Origin: JAITVB01 sp031553805
GTDB taxonomy: Bacteria; Bacteroidota; Bacteroidia; Bacteroidales; Rikenellaceae
Direction of reading: 5' to 3'
DNA length: 64,000 bases
NCBI GenBank assembly: GCA_031553805.1
Contig: JAVBLC010000017.1
Span: 1 to 64,000, forward strand
Shown: in pieces, positions 7,532-16,527 of the stretch
Layout of the letters: each line of letters begins with the position of its first letter
Position numbering within the stretch: position 1 is the stretch's first letter
Program-made: the position numbers and the translations under genes
Notes under the pieces: model-generated
Database searches by the model: none
What the model was told of the DNA's origin: nothing
The model's input: the letters and a program-made list of their open reading frames with translations, nothing else

Positions 7532-10500
7532 ATGACCTATTTAAAAATGAATGAACCAGGGTTTTTCCAGAAATTGTTGCGTCCCGGCAGTTCCGGGAGT
7601 CGCAATGCCAGGCCCTTCGTTGGGTGGGCCATTATGATGTTGATGATCTTCGGTATGGGTCATGCGGCCTATGCCCAGGGAACTGCTGATGTCATCCGGG
7701 TCGGGGGCGAGGTGCTCAACGCCGATGGTATCCCGCTTGTCGGAGCTACCGTGATGTTGAAAGGGACCACCACCGGCGTGTCGACCGATGCCCAGGGCAA
7801 TTTTTCCCTGTCGGTTCCCCGTGACGGCGTGCTCGAAATCAGTTTTATCGGCTATCAACCTCTGCAGGTGCCGGTGGCCGGGAAGAGTTTTTTAAGCATT
7901 ACGATGTCTGGCGAGGCCCTGGAACTCGACGAACTGGTTGTCGTGGGCTACGGCGTCCAGAAAAGGGTCAGTATCACGGGTGCCGTATCGACAGTTAACT
8001 CCGAAGAGCTTGTCGTTGCCCCGGTAGCCAGTACCAGCAACGCATTGGTCGGGCGCATCCCGGGGCTGATTACCAAGCAAACCTCGGGACTGCCCGGCGC
8101 CGACGGGGCCGCCCTCAGCATCCGCGGTTTTGACACTCCGCCGTTGATCATTATCGACGGAGCGGAAGGAGATATCAATACCATAGACGCCAACGAGATC
8201 GAATCGGTTTCCGTGCTGAAGGATGCGTCGGCCGCTGTGTACGGTGTCCGTGCCGGCGGCGGGGTGATTCTGGTCACCACTAAGCGCGGTAATAACGAGA
8301 AACCGTCCCTCACCTTCAACGGTTCGGTTGCCTTCCAGGGACCGACCAAAATCATGAACATGACCTCTTCGGGGCAGTATGCCGAAATGGTCCGGGAGGA
8401 GAACCTCAGGCTCGGCCGGCCGGAACGCTTTTCAGAGGCGGACGTGCGCAAATATTACGAAGGGACTGATCCGGACTACCCCAACACCGACTGGGTGAGC
8501 TACCTGACCCGCAACACCGCTCCCATGCAACAGTACAACGCCTCGATCCAGGGAGGTTCCGAGAAAATCAAATACTACGGTTTTCTCGGATACATCGACC
8601 AGGAGTCGATCGTCAAGCGCGGCGGAGGGAATTATACGCGATACAATGTCCGTTCGAACACTGAGTCGAGAATCTCCGACAACCTGCTGTTGAGCATTAA
8701 CATCTCGGGGATATTCGAAACCCGCCTTTTCCCCTGGCGGGGCGACGAAGGCAACGACTCGATGTGGCAGGACATGTGGAACACCGAGCCGATCTATGCC
8801 GCCACACTTCCCGATCCCACCAAAATCGCCTTTGCCGACGGCGGCGGTACCGGCGGGGCCCACATCACCAGCAACCGGAATATGGGCGGGATGCGCGACT
8901 CCTATAACCAGCAATACCAGTTCGGTGCATCGTTGCAGTATGATTTCAAGCCCATTCCCGGCCTTTCGGCCAAGGCGTTCTATGTCTATCAGAAATCTTA
9001 CGGCAGGTACAAAAACTTCATCGCCGTTCCCGACACCTATACATACAGCCACGCCACCGGGACCTATACCCAACAGGCGGCGGGGATCGACCCCCAGCTT
9101 TACATGGGGACCAGCGAGGCCTCCTATCGGAACGGACAGCTCTCGCTGAACTACAACCGTACCTTTGCCAAGGATCATGAGGTATCCGGCCTGTTCCTGT
9201 TTGAATTTACCGAAAATTTTTTTAATGGGCTCAACGCGTCGGGCATGGGATTCGACAACGGTCTGCTGCCTTACCTCAGCGGCGCGGATCCGGCGATGAT
9301 CGGAGCCAACGAATCCGATGATGAAATGGGGCGCGTCGCCTTCGTCGGCCGCGTGAATTACAGCTACAAATCCAAATACCTGCTCGAAGCCGCGTTCCGG
9401 GAAGACGGTTCCGCAAAATTCGCCAAAGGCCGCCGTTGGGGATTCTTTCCAAGCGCATCGCTCGGATGGCGGATTACCGAGGAATCCTTCCTGAAAGATC
9501 ATTCGTCGGTCCTGAGCAACCTCAAACTCCGGCTGAGTTTCAGCCAAACCGGGAATGAGAACCTGACGAACAACTTCAACTACATTTCGACCTATCATTA
9601 TGCTTATCCCTATGTCTTCGGGACGGCCGCAAAGTTCGGGCTCAGTTCCACCTTCCCCAACCCGTTCCTTTCCTGGGAAACGATGACCATGTATAATGCG
9701 GGGATCGACTTCAGCCTCTTTAAGAGTAAGCTTTACGGAGAATTCGACGTATTCTACCGCGATCGCGACGGTATCCCGGCGACTCGCCAGGATGCACTGC
9801 CCAGTACCTTTGGGGCGACCATGCCCGAAGAAAACCTGAACCGTACCGGGACGCGCGGCTTCGACTTCTCGGTCGGTTATGTGGGACAGGCGGGAGCTTT
9901 GAGGTACGATCTTTCAGCCAACGTGACCTGGTCACGCACCAAGTGGGTGCACTTCGAAGAGCCGGAATACACCGACCCGGACGACATCCGTATCCGGAAG
10001 AAAACCGGGCAATGGGTCGACCGTGTCCTGGGCTACCGGAGCGACGGGCTCTTCACTTCGCAGGAACAAATCAATAACCTGAATTTTATATACGACGAAA
10101 CAAAGGGAAACTCGCTGCTCGGCCCCGGGGATATCCGCTATGAAAATACGAACGGCGACAACTTACTGAACTGGCGTGACCAGGTGGAAATCGGGAAAGG
10201 GAGTATGCCCAACTGGTACTACGGTTTTAATGTAAACCTCAATTACCGCCAATTCGATTTCTCTGCGTTGTTTCAGGGAGCCATCGGCTTTACCCACAAA
10301 GTGGTGTTGCGTCAATGGAAAGTGTTCCCCGAGATCATGTATAATGAACGGTGGACGGAGCAGAATAACAACGCAAATGCCATCGTCGCCCGCCTGGGCG
10401 GAGCGCCCTCCAACGGGCTCGATTCCGATTTCAACCACGTGGACGGCGATTACCTGCGCCTGAAAAGCCTGTCGATCGGATACACCTTCCCCGAGAAATG

Positions 10501-10672
10501 GCTTGCGTCCGCCGGCATTTCCCATGTCCGGATCTATGGGGCAGGGACGAATATATTTACAATCAGCAAATTGTGGAGTTACTCGATTGACCCCGAGGCG
10601 GCGTCCGAAATGGCCGGATACTATTATCCCCAGATCCGCTCCTTCTCGGTCGGGATTACCGCCAAATTCTGA
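7532..10672 (+). CDS. SusC/RagA-type TonB-dependent outer-membrane transporter
   Basis: The 1046-residue protein begins with a cytoplasmic stub and a signal peptide (hydrophobic stretch about residues 32-48, cleavage after AYAQ). A carboxypeptidase-D-like beta-sandwich follows (about 55-130, GEVLNADGIPLVGATVMLKG), then the TonB-dependent plug (LDELVVVGYGVQKR, then SIRGFDTPPLIIIDG) and a long beta-barrel ending in an aromatic-terminated strand (SVGITAKF). Size and order are normal for SusC. It should import oligosaccharides across the outer membrane with the SusD-like partner encoded 51 bp downstream. A second in-frame ATG lies five codons in. Confidence 0.97.
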   Translation: MTYLKMNEPGFFQKLLRPGSSGSRNARPFVGWAIMMLMIFGMGHAAYAQGTADVIRVGGEVLNADGIPLVGATVMLKGTTTGVSTDAQGNFSLSVPRDGVLEISFIGYQPLQVPVAGKSFLSITMSGEALELDELVVVGYGVQKRVSITGAVSTVNSEELVVAPVASTSNALVGRIPGLITKQTSGLPGADGAALSIRGFDTPPLIIIDGAEGDINTIDANEIESVSVLKDASAAVYGVRAGGGVILVTTKRGNNEKPSLTFNGSVAFQGPTKIMNMTSSGQYAEMVREENLRLGRPERFSEADVRKYYEGTDPDYPNTDWVSYLTRNTAPMQQYNASIQGGSEKIKYYGFLGYIDQESIVKRGGGNYTRYNVRSNTESRISDNLLLSINISGIFETRLFPWRGDEGNDSMWQDMWNTEPIYAATLPDPTKIAFADGGGTGGAHITSNRNMGGMRDSYNQQYQFGASLQYDFKPIPGLSAKAFYVYQKSYGRYKNFIAVPDTYTYSHATGTYTQQAAGIDPQLYMGTSEASYRNGQLSLNYNRTFAKDHEVSGLFLFEFTENFFNGLNASGMGFDNGLLPYLSGADPAMIGANESDDEMGRVAFVGRVNYSYKSKYLLEAAFREDGSAKFAKGRRWGFFPSASLGWRITEESFLKDHSSVLSNLKLRLSFSQTGNENLTNNFNYISTYHYAYPYVFGTAAKFGLSSTFPNPFLSWETMTMYNAGIDFSLFKSKLYGEFDVFYRDRDGIPATRQDALPSTFGATMPEENLNRTGTRGFDFSVGYVGQAGALRYDLSANVTWSRTKWVHFEEPEYTDPDDIRIRKKTGQWVDRVLGYRSDGLFTSQEQINNLNFIYDETKGNSLLGPGDIRYENTNGDNLLNWRDQVEIGKGSMPNWYYGFNVNLNYRQFDFSALFQGAIGFTHKVVLRQWKVFPEIMYNERWTEQNNNANAIVARLGGAPSNGLDSDFNHVDGDYLRLKSLSIGYTFPEKWLASAGISHVRIYGAGTNIFTISKLWSYSIDPEAASEMAGYYYPQIRSFSVGITAKF

Positions 10673-10723
10673 TTCCGGAGATGAAGACCCAGTTATGGAT
10701 AATCCTGTAAAAACGACGATGCG

Positions 10724-12520
10724 ATGAAAAATAGATTATATATTCTTCCGGTGCTGTGCCTGTTGACCGTTTCCTGTGACAGTATCCTGAACAAGAAGCC
10801 GCAGGGCGTTTACGACAACGACCTGGTATGGAGCAATCCGACGCTGATCGACAACGTACTGATCAATTGTTACTCCATGATGTCGATGTATAACGAGATG
10901 CCGCTCGGCGCCAATCACTTCGGCTACAGCACGAACGACATTACCGTGGCGGCGACCAACATTGCCGACGAGGCGACCTCTTACTGGATACAGACCCCGA
11001 AAAGCCACTGGATCACTATCGACGGAGGCGTGTACGAGTATTGGAACTATCCTGCCGTGCGGGAACTGAACATTTTCCTGGAGAAGATCGAGAACGCCCC
11101 GGTTTCAAACAGCGTAAAGGTCCAGCGCGGATCGGAAGCCCGCTTTCTGCGGGCATATGCCTACTTCAATATGGTCAAGCGCTACGGGGGGATTCCCCTG
11201 CTCCTGAAATCCCAGACCCTGGAAGATCCCCACGAGGAGTTGTACCCCAACCGCGAGACGGAAGAAAAGATCTATCAGTTTATCCTGGACGAGATGAACG
11301 ACATCATCGACAACCGACTGCTGCCGGAATCCTACGCAGGAAGCGACATCGGACGCCCGACGATCTGGACCGCCGCCGCCCTGAAAAGCCGTGCGGCGAT
11401 GTATGCGGCCAGCATCGCCACATGGGGGAAAGTCGAGTTGGACGGACTAGTCGGCATTCCCGCTTCCCGGAAAGATTATTTTTGGCAGCAGTCGCTTGAG
11501 GCATCCGATTTTATCATCAATCAGGGGCCTTTCTCCCTCTACCGCGCCGATCTGCCCGATTATTCGAAGAACTATCGCAACCTTTTTCTGGTGAAGGATA
11601 ATTCCGAAGTGATCTTTGCCGAGAAATTCATCAGCTATACCGGAAAGGGTCATTCCTGGGACCATTGGCAGAATCCGCGCGGGTATAATTCGTGGGGCGG
11701 TGGACAGGCCAGCTGCATTTATCTCGAGATGGTCGAATCATACGGGAACATCGACGGTTCGGACCCGAAGATCGATCGCAGCAAGATTGCCGAAAAGCAT
11801 CTCTGGACGATGGACGAACTCTTCGGGAAAAAGGATCCGCGCTTCAAAGCGTCGATTTACACCCAGGATTCGCCCTGGAGCCACTACGGCGAGCCGGTGA
11901 TCCTCGATTACCACAACGGCCTGCGCAAACCGGACGGAACCGTTACCCTGGAACCCTACAACGGCCTGGAACCGATCGGCTATTGCCAGCTCAATCCCTG
12001 GGCGACGCCCTTCGGCGTACTGAAATACCTCGACGAGTCGATCGCAATGGCCGGCGACCGGGGCTTCTCGGTGACCGACTGGATCCTCTTCCGGCTGGGA
12101 GAAGTCTACCTGAACAAGGCGGAGGCCGAATTTGAACTGGACAACGAGCCGGCCGCCCGGGCGGCCGTCAATGAGATCCGAACCCGGGCCGGTATGCCGG
12201 AATATACGTCGGCCATTACCCGGGAGCAAATCCGCCGGGAACGCAAGGTCGAACTCGCTTTCGAAGGGAACCGTTATTTCGACGTACGCCGCTGGCGCAC
12301 GGCTGTGGATGACCTCTCCAATGACTGGCACGGGTTACGCTACATACTCGATGCGGAATCTTACGGAAGCGGGGCCCCGAAATACCAACTGGAGATCTTA
12401 GAGCATGTGGCCGGAAACAATCCGGTGCCTTATTTTGAAGAGAAACACTATTACCTTCCCATTTCAAAAGCACGCACCACATCCAACAGCAACCTGATTG
12501 AAAATCCGGGTTACTACTAA
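10724..12520 (+). CDS. SusD/RagB-type surface glycan-binding lipoprotein
   Basis: The 598-residue product carries a lipoprotein signal peptide with the lipobox LTVSC (Cys about residue 19). The body has the tetratricopeptide-like SusD fold, with the usual landmarks RGSEARFLRAYAYFNMVKRYGGIPL and VNEIRTRAG near the C-terminus. It would sit on SusC as a lid and deliver glycan fragments. It is somewhat longer than typical SusD proteins (about 500-570). It lies between susC and two GH99-like genes on one strand with short gaps. Confidence 0.96.
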   Translation: MKNRLYILPVLCLLTVSCDSILNKKPQGVYDNDLVWSNPTLIDNVLINCYSMMSMYNEMPLGANHFGYSTNDITVAATNIADEATSYWIQTPKSHWITIDGGVYEYWNYPAVRELNIFLEKIENAPVSNSVKVQRGSEARFLRAYAYFNMVKRYGGIPLLLKSQTLEDPHEELYPNRETEEKIYQFILDEMNDIIDNRLLPESYAGSDIGRPTIWTAAALKSRAAMYAASIATWGKVELDGLVGIPASRKDYFWQQSLEASDFIINQGPFSLYRADLPDYSKNYRNLFLVKDNSEVIFAEKFISYTGKGHSWDHWQNPRGYNSWGGGQASCIYLEMVESYGNIDGSDPKIDRSKIAEKHLWTMDELFGKKDPRFKASIYTQDSPWSHYGEPVILDYHNGLRKPDGTVTLEPYNGLEPIGYCQLNPWATPFGVLKYLDESIAMAGDRGFSVTDWILFRLGEVYLNKAEAEFELDNEPAARAAVNEIRTRAGMPEYTSAITREQIRRERKVELAFEGNRYFDVRRWRTAVDDLSNDWHGLRYILDAESYGSGAPKYQLEILEHVAGNNPVPYFEEKHYYLPISKARTTSNSNLIENPGYY

Positions 12521-12568
12521 CCCGCCTGATTTCCTACTGCGAACCGCTGAAACCTAATCATCTGAAAT

Positions 12569-13780
12569 ATGAAAGCACTTTTTTTACCGATCGTTATGGT
12601 GATGCTCTTGGTGGCATCGTGCAGTCCCCGGAACACGAAGGCCGAAGATGAGATTACCGTTGCCTGCTATTATTTCCCGGGTTATCATACCCACGAACCG
12701 GGTGATCTCCCGTATACGCTCCGTTATCCCCCCCAGTGGAACGAGTGGGAGCTTGTCAAGAGTGCCGTTCCCCGTTTCGAGGGTCATTATCAGCCTCGTG
12801 TCCCGGCCTGGGGTTATCAGGACGAACGAGATCCGGCTGTCATGGGCCAGAAGATCAAAGCAGCCTCCGATCACGGGATCGACGTTTTTATTTTCGACTG
12901 GTATACTTACGAAGGGCGGCCGTTCCTTAACCGGGCGCTCGATGATGGATTCCTGAAAGCTCCGAACACGAATGACCTGAAATTCGCCCTGATGTGGGCC
13001 AATCACGACTGGATGGACCTCTTTCCGTGCGAAATCGACCAACCTTACAATGTCCTGTACAGCGCTTTGGTAACGCCGGAATCATTCGACAAGATCGGTG
13101 ACGCGCTCATCGAGCAATACTTCACAAAGCCCAACTACTGGCTTATCGACGGGAAGGCCTACTTCTCGCTCTATGAGATACAAAAGTTCATCCAGAGTTT
13201 CGGCTCGCTCGCAGCTACGCGTCGCGAGATGGAAAAATTGGAACAAAAAGCTGTAAAAGCCGGCTTGAAAGGCGTCCATTGGAACATCGTTTCCTACGGC
13301 GATCCGATCCTTCCCGGGGGAACCACTCCGACCAACACCCAAGTGGTCGTGGACGAATTGAAGATCAACTCCGTTACCTCCTATGTCTGGATGCACCATA
13401 CCGGCATGCCGGAGCTGATCACTAGCTATGATCAGGTGCGCGACCAGTATTTTCAATATTGGGACCAGGTAAAAGACCGTTATGGAGTGCCCTATTACCC
13501 CAATGTCAGTGTTGGCTGGGATTCGAGCCCGCGCACGGATCCAAAGGGGAAGTGGCGCAGTGATGCCGGATATCCGTTTGCTCCCACGATCGGCAGTGAT
13601 CCCGACAAATTCCAGGCTGCGCTGGAAATGACGAAAGCCAGGTTGCTGGCCGATCCCGATGGCCCCCGGATCTTCAATATCAACTGCTGGAACGAATGGA
13701 CGGAAGGCAGTTACCTCGAACCGGATACGGTTTACGGGATGCGCTATCTTGAAGCAATGAAAAAAGTATTTGTCGACTGA
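12569..13780 (+). CDS. GH99/WbsX-like lipoprotein, probable glycoside hydrolase
   Basis: The 403-residue protein has a lipoprotein signal (LLVASC). The rest matches the WbsX/GH99-like family: the opening strand ITVACYYFPGYH, the strand HGIDVFIFDWYTYEG, the loop LMWANHDW, and the terminal motif NINCWNEWTEGSYLEPD followed by the typical tail YGMRYLEAMKKVF. In GH99 enzymes the carboxylates of a similar WNEW-EG motif are near the active site, and known GH99 members act on alpha-mannosyl linkages. Whether this one does is unknown. It lies 48 bp after susD and 5 bp before a second member of the same broad fold. Probable location: surface or periplasmic face of a membrane. Confidence 0.85.
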   Translation: MKALFLPIVMVMLLVASCSPRNTKAEDEITVACYYFPGYHTHEPGDLPYTLRYPPQWNEWELVKSAVPRFEGHYQPRVPAWGYQDERDPAVMGQKIKAASDHGIDVFIFDWYTYEGRPFLNRALDDGFLKAPNTNDLKFALMWANHDWMDLFPCEIDQPYNVLYSALVTPESFDKIGDALIEQYFTKPNYWLIDGKAYFSLYEIQKFIQSFGSLAATRREMEKLEQKAVKAGLKGVHWNIVSYGDPILPGGTTPTNTQVVVDELKINSVTSYVWMHHTGMPELITSYDQVRDQYFQYWDQVKDRYGVPYYPNVSVGWDSSPRTDPKGKWRSDAGYPFAPTIGSDPDKFQAALEMTKARLLADPDGPRIFNINCWNEWTEGSYLEPDTVYGMRYLEAMKKVFVD

Positions 13781-13785
13781 CAGCG

Positions 13786-14868
13786 ATGAAACCCCGTTTA
13801 GTGCTTTTTTGGGTTGGAGTTTTGGCTCTGGTAGCGGGGGGCGGACAGGTGAGGGGGCAATCTGCCCCCGCCTCCGCCGTTCTGGTCGGGGCGATTCGTT
13901 GGGACGGATGGTATAAAAGCCACGACCCGCGCGCGCAAAACAGTGTCCCGGCGATCGTCGAAAAAAACCTCTCGTTTCCCCGATACCGGTTCCGGGTGCC
14001 TTATTTCGCCGAAATGGCCGGGAGAAAAGTCAGCATGCCCTATATTACCCAGGAGTTGATCGATCGTGAAATAGCGCTGGCTCGTGACGCAGGCATCGAT
14101 TACTGGGCCTATTGCTGGTACCGCGACGACGGAAGCGGCCTGGCCGACGCCCGGTTGATGCACATGAAGAGTGCCCGTGCAAACGACGTGAAACTTTGTG
14201 CGATGCTTGAAAACGGACACTTCCATACCGATGCGGACATCGCTGCCCTGGTCGCTGATTTCAAGCGGGATAATTACCTGAAAGTAGCCGAAGGCCGGCC
14301 GCTTGTCTTTTTTTTCGATGCCAATGACCAGACCGCCGGCACGATCCTCCGGCTCCGGAAAGCGACTGCATCCCAAGGTCTGCCTGAACCTTATGTCGCC
14401 ATGATGGGACACCGGGATCCCTGCGCCAATGCCGACCAGGCAGGTGCCGATGCCGTGAGCCGTTATGTGACATTGGGACAGGATCAGGAGGCCTATGCAT
14501 CGTTGGCCACCCGTGAACGCCGTTCCTGGGATGAATTCCGGGACCGCGGCAAAGAGGTTATTCCGATCGTCACCGCAGGTTGGGATCCGCGCCCGAGAAT
14601 CGGCCGGACCCCCTGGGGCGTACATTACTGCAAGACCTGTTGGGCAGAAACCGCCACGGCGGAAGAGATTGCCGACCAGATCGTAGCCGGCATACGCTGG
14701 GTAAATAGCAATCCGCAGGCCGGGCAGGCCTCGTGTATTCTTATTTATGCCTGGAACGAATACGATGAAGGAGGGTGGATTGCTCCCGTGCTTCAGGATT
14801 ACGTGAACGGGCAACTAATCCCCGAGCGGCTGAATGCGATTTCCTCGGTATTACTCGATGCCAAATAA
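13786..14868 (+). CDS. Second GH99-like secreted protein
   Basis: The 360-residue protein has a signal peptide (ending near GQVRGQS) but no lipobox, so it is probably periplasmic. It shares the architecture of the preceding gene: LVGAIRWDGWY at the first strand, LARDAGIDYWAYCWYRDDG, the Glu/His loop MLENGHFHTD, and the end motif ILIYAWNEYDEGGWIAPVL, which corresponds to the WNEWTEG region. Sequence similarity to the neighbour is weak outside these motifs, so the pair is not a recent duplication. It starts 5 bp after the preceding stop and is the last gene of the operon. Substrate unknown. Confidence 0.78.
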   Translation: MKPRLVLFWVGVLALVAGGGQVRGQSAPASAVLVGAIRWDGWYKSHDPRAQNSVPAIVEKNLSFPRYRFRVPYFAEMAGRKVSMPYITQELIDREIALARDAGIDYWAYCWYRDDGSGLADARLMHMKSARANDVKLCAMLENGHFHTDADIAALVADFKRDNYLKVAEGRPLVFFFDANDQTAGTILRLRKATASQGLPEPYVAMMGHRDPCANADQAGADAVSRYVTLGQDQEAYASLATRERRSWDEFRDRGKEVIPIVTAGWDPRPRIGRTPWGVHYCKTCWAETATAEEIADQIVAGIRWVNSNPQAGQASCILIYAWNEYDEGGWIAPVLQDYVNGQLIPERLNAISSVLLDAK

Positions 14869-14930
14869 CCTGTTTTTGTTTAAAAAAAAATTGTCGGCCA
14901 TCTCCAGAAACCGTTCCTGGGTTTGGGTAA

Positions 14931-15109
14931 ATTTCTTTGGGTGCAGAATGGGTGCAGATTTTATCTGAATAAGCCCTAAAAAAGGCAAAACACAACTATC
15001 TGTAGTTCATTGCAAAGTTAATGAAATACAATGAATTACCAAATAATATTAGATGAATTTACACCCCTGGGGGCGTGTGGCCGCTGGTTCGAATCCAGTC
15101 ACCCCGACC
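14931..15109 (+). repeat. Attachment-site repeat copy B (integrase upstream region plus tRNA 3' end)
   Basis: This 179-bp copy matches 4493-4672 at about 94%. It contains the same GGGTGCAGA direct repeats and the same tRNA 3' sequence, but no integrase gene follows on its left: the conserved sequence stops about where the integrase start would be and runs into the spacer after the GH99-like gene. The run of Gs in the anticodon region is one base shorter than in copy A. Confidence 0.85.
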
Positions 15110-15110
15110 A
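15068..15110 (+). pseudogene. Second tRNA 3' fragment, probably tRNA-Pro
   Basis: The T-arm GCTGG-TTCGAAT-CCAGT, acceptor strand CACCCCG, discriminator A and a genome-encoded CCA (15108-15110) are present; the 5' half is not. It should mark the junction of the whole integration array with the core chromosome. Confidence 0.65.
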
Positions 15111-15122
15111 AGGAAATTCTGC

Positions 15123-15156
15123 AAAAAAGGCTCTCCTATCCGGGAGAGCCTTTTTT
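15123..15156. terminator. Bidirectional intrinsic terminator
   Basis: AAAAAA-GGCTCTCC (15123-15136) and GGAGAGCC-TTTTTT (15143-15156) form a perfect 8-bp GC-rich stem with A/T tails on both sides. It can end the thioesterase transcript on the minus strand and any transcript from the island. Confidence 0.85.
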
Positions 15157-15213
15157 GATGAATGATCTGCCGGTCCCATAAAACGGGGCAGGGTAGGGGC
15201 GATTTCCGGTACG

Positions 15214-15642
15214 TTATCTTCTGAAAGAGAGTTCTTTGGCTTTCTCCTGCAGGGCGATCTCCTCTTCCGTTTCGGCGACCACGACCAGGTTGTGGGGTTG
15301 GGCGCGTGCATTCTCGTCGACGTAGCAAAAGGTCAAAAAACCTTCGCAAAAGGTGATCTCGCCATCTTTCTGCAGGCGCACCCGGACAAACGTGTCGACC
15401 GTGCTGCGGCGGGCCATCACCAGCATACTTTCGATATAAAGCACGTCGCCGGCGTGGATCGGATGCAGGAATTCGAGCCCGTGTATCTTCAGGCAGACGA
15501 TGCGGTGCGGTTCGAGTTTTTCGGCCAACGCGATGAACCCGGCTTCCACGACCCATTCGGCACAACGGCCCGCAAAAAGTGTTTTGTGATGATTCAGGTC
15601 TTCATTCTTCACCAACCGGTGGGTGATCACTTTTTCGAACAT
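15214..15642 (-). CDS. Hotdog-fold acyl-CoA thioesterase
   Basis: The 142-residue protein fits the single-domain acyl-CoA thioester hydrolase family (YciA/BFIT type). Recognisable parts are the start VKNEDLNHHKTLFAGRCAEW, with the Asn/Asp and His positions used in catalysis, the helix region, and the strand LHPIHAGDVLYIES followed by VDTFVRVRL. It should hydrolyse acyl-CoA to free acid and CoA in the cytoplasm, usually as a hexamer. It is the first core gene to the right of the integration hot spot. A bidirectional terminator lies 58 bp after its stop. Confidence 0.88.
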   Translation of the reverse strand: MFEKVITHRLVKNEDLNHHKTLFAGRCAEWVVEAGFIALAEKLEPHRIVCLKIHGLEFLHPIHAGDVLYIESMLVMARRSTVDTFVRVRLQKDGEITFCEGFLTFCYVDENARAQPHNLVVVAETEEEIALQEKAKELSFRR

Positions 15643-15711
15643 AATAAATCGATTATTAATTAATATATTTCTGGCATTGGCTCTGCCGTTAAAGGCAAGG
15701 CGTATGCCTGG

Positions 15712-16359
15712 CTACGCCCGGGACGATTTTATTTTCTGGCGGACGATCTCGACAATCGCCGGAAGCATCGACACAAAGATGATCGCCACAACCAGCAGAC
15801 TCAGGTTGTTCTTCACAAAATCGAGTTCGCCGAACAGGTAACCGGCATAAGTGAAAAGGAGTACCCAGGCCATCCCGCCCACGACATTAAAACTGAAAAA
15901 ACGTCCGTAATGCATCTCACCCACGCCGGCCACGAACGGAGCGAATGTCCGCACGATGGGTACGAACCGGGCGATGATGATGGTCTTTCCGCCGTGTTTT
16001 TCGTAGAAACGATGGGTCTTTTCGAGGTAGGAGCGTTTGAAGATCCGGGAATCGGGGTTGCGGAACAACTTCATCCCGAAGAATTTGCCGATCAGGTAGT
16101 TCGAAGCGTCGCCCAGGACGGCGGCCAGCAACAGCAGCGCCGCCAACAGGTGCACGTTGAGGTGGTTGCCGCCGATGGCGGCCAGCGTGCCGGCGACGAA
16201 CAGCAGCGAGTCGCCCGGCAGGAAAGGCGTCACGACCAACCCCGTTTCGCAGAAAATGATCACGAACAGGATGGCGTAGATCCACAATCCATATTCGGCC
16301 GTCAGGGCGGCCAAATGGACGTCGATGTGTAGGATAAAATCGATCAGTTGCTGAATCAT
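15712..16359 (-). CDS. DedA-family membrane protein
   Basis: The chosen start (MIQQLIDFIL) gives 215 residues; an upstream in-frame start would add 26 hydrophilic residues that overlap the leader hairpin and are unlikely to be translated. The DedA hallmarks are present: FCETGLVVTPFLPGDSLLF near the first re-entrant segment, GDASNYLIGKFFG, and the conserved region FYEKHGGKTIIIARFVPIVRTFAPFVAG with its functional Arg residues. There are about five membrane segments. Family members are thought to flip or scavenge lipid carriers in the inner membrane. A −7-like box and a hairpin lie just upstream. Confidence 0.92.
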   Translation of the reverse strand: MIQQLIDFILHIDVHLAALTAEYGLWIYAILFVIIFCETGLVVTPFLPGDSLLFVAGTLAAIGGNHLNVHLLAALLLLAAVLGDASNYLIGKFFGMKLFRNPDSRIFKRSYLEKTHRFYEKHGGKTIIIARFVPIVRTFAPFVAGVGEMHYGRFFSFNVVGGMAWVLLFTYAGYLFGELDFVKNNLSLLVVAIIFVSMLPAIVEIVRQKIKSSRA

Positions 16360-16410
16360 TTCAGTAGTTGTGAGGCCCTTATGCTTATCCTTATTCCCAA
16401 GGCCCCGGTT

Positions 16411-16442
16411 CTGCCGGTTTCCCGGCAGTGTTGTCAAAGATA
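16411..16442 (-). promoter_or_regulatory. Promoter −7 box and leader hairpin of the dedA-like gene
   Basis: Read on the minus strand, TATCTTTG (16435-16442) is followed after 6 nt by the hairpin CTGCCGG-GAAA-CCGGCAG (16411-16428). The −33 element is not clear. The hairpin resembles leader hairpins of other genes in the window. Confidence 0.5.
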
Positions 16443-16527
16443 CGTTTTTTTTTGCACCCGCCGGCCGTCCATGCCGAATATCTCACGTGGCGCGGCCCGT
16501 TATCGGCATATGTAGCTCGCGCAATTT

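Larger units (their letters stand above)
4673..15109. mobile_element. att-flanked 10.4-kb segment carrying a sugar-utilisation locus, no integrase (CIME-like)
   Basis: The segment lies between two direct copies of the integrase-upstream/tRNA-3'-end repeat (4493-4672 and 14931-15109). Its right end keeps the promoter region of an integrase related to that at 3203-4468, but the integrase coding sequence is gone. Its left end holds a 23-codon stub of a different recombinase. The cargo is an AraC regulator, an isomerase-like gene, susC, susD and two GH99-like genes. This is the layout expected of a cis-mobilisable element, which could be excised in trans by the neighbouring integrase. Mobility is inferred; the flanking repeats are seen directly. 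Confidence 0.6.
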
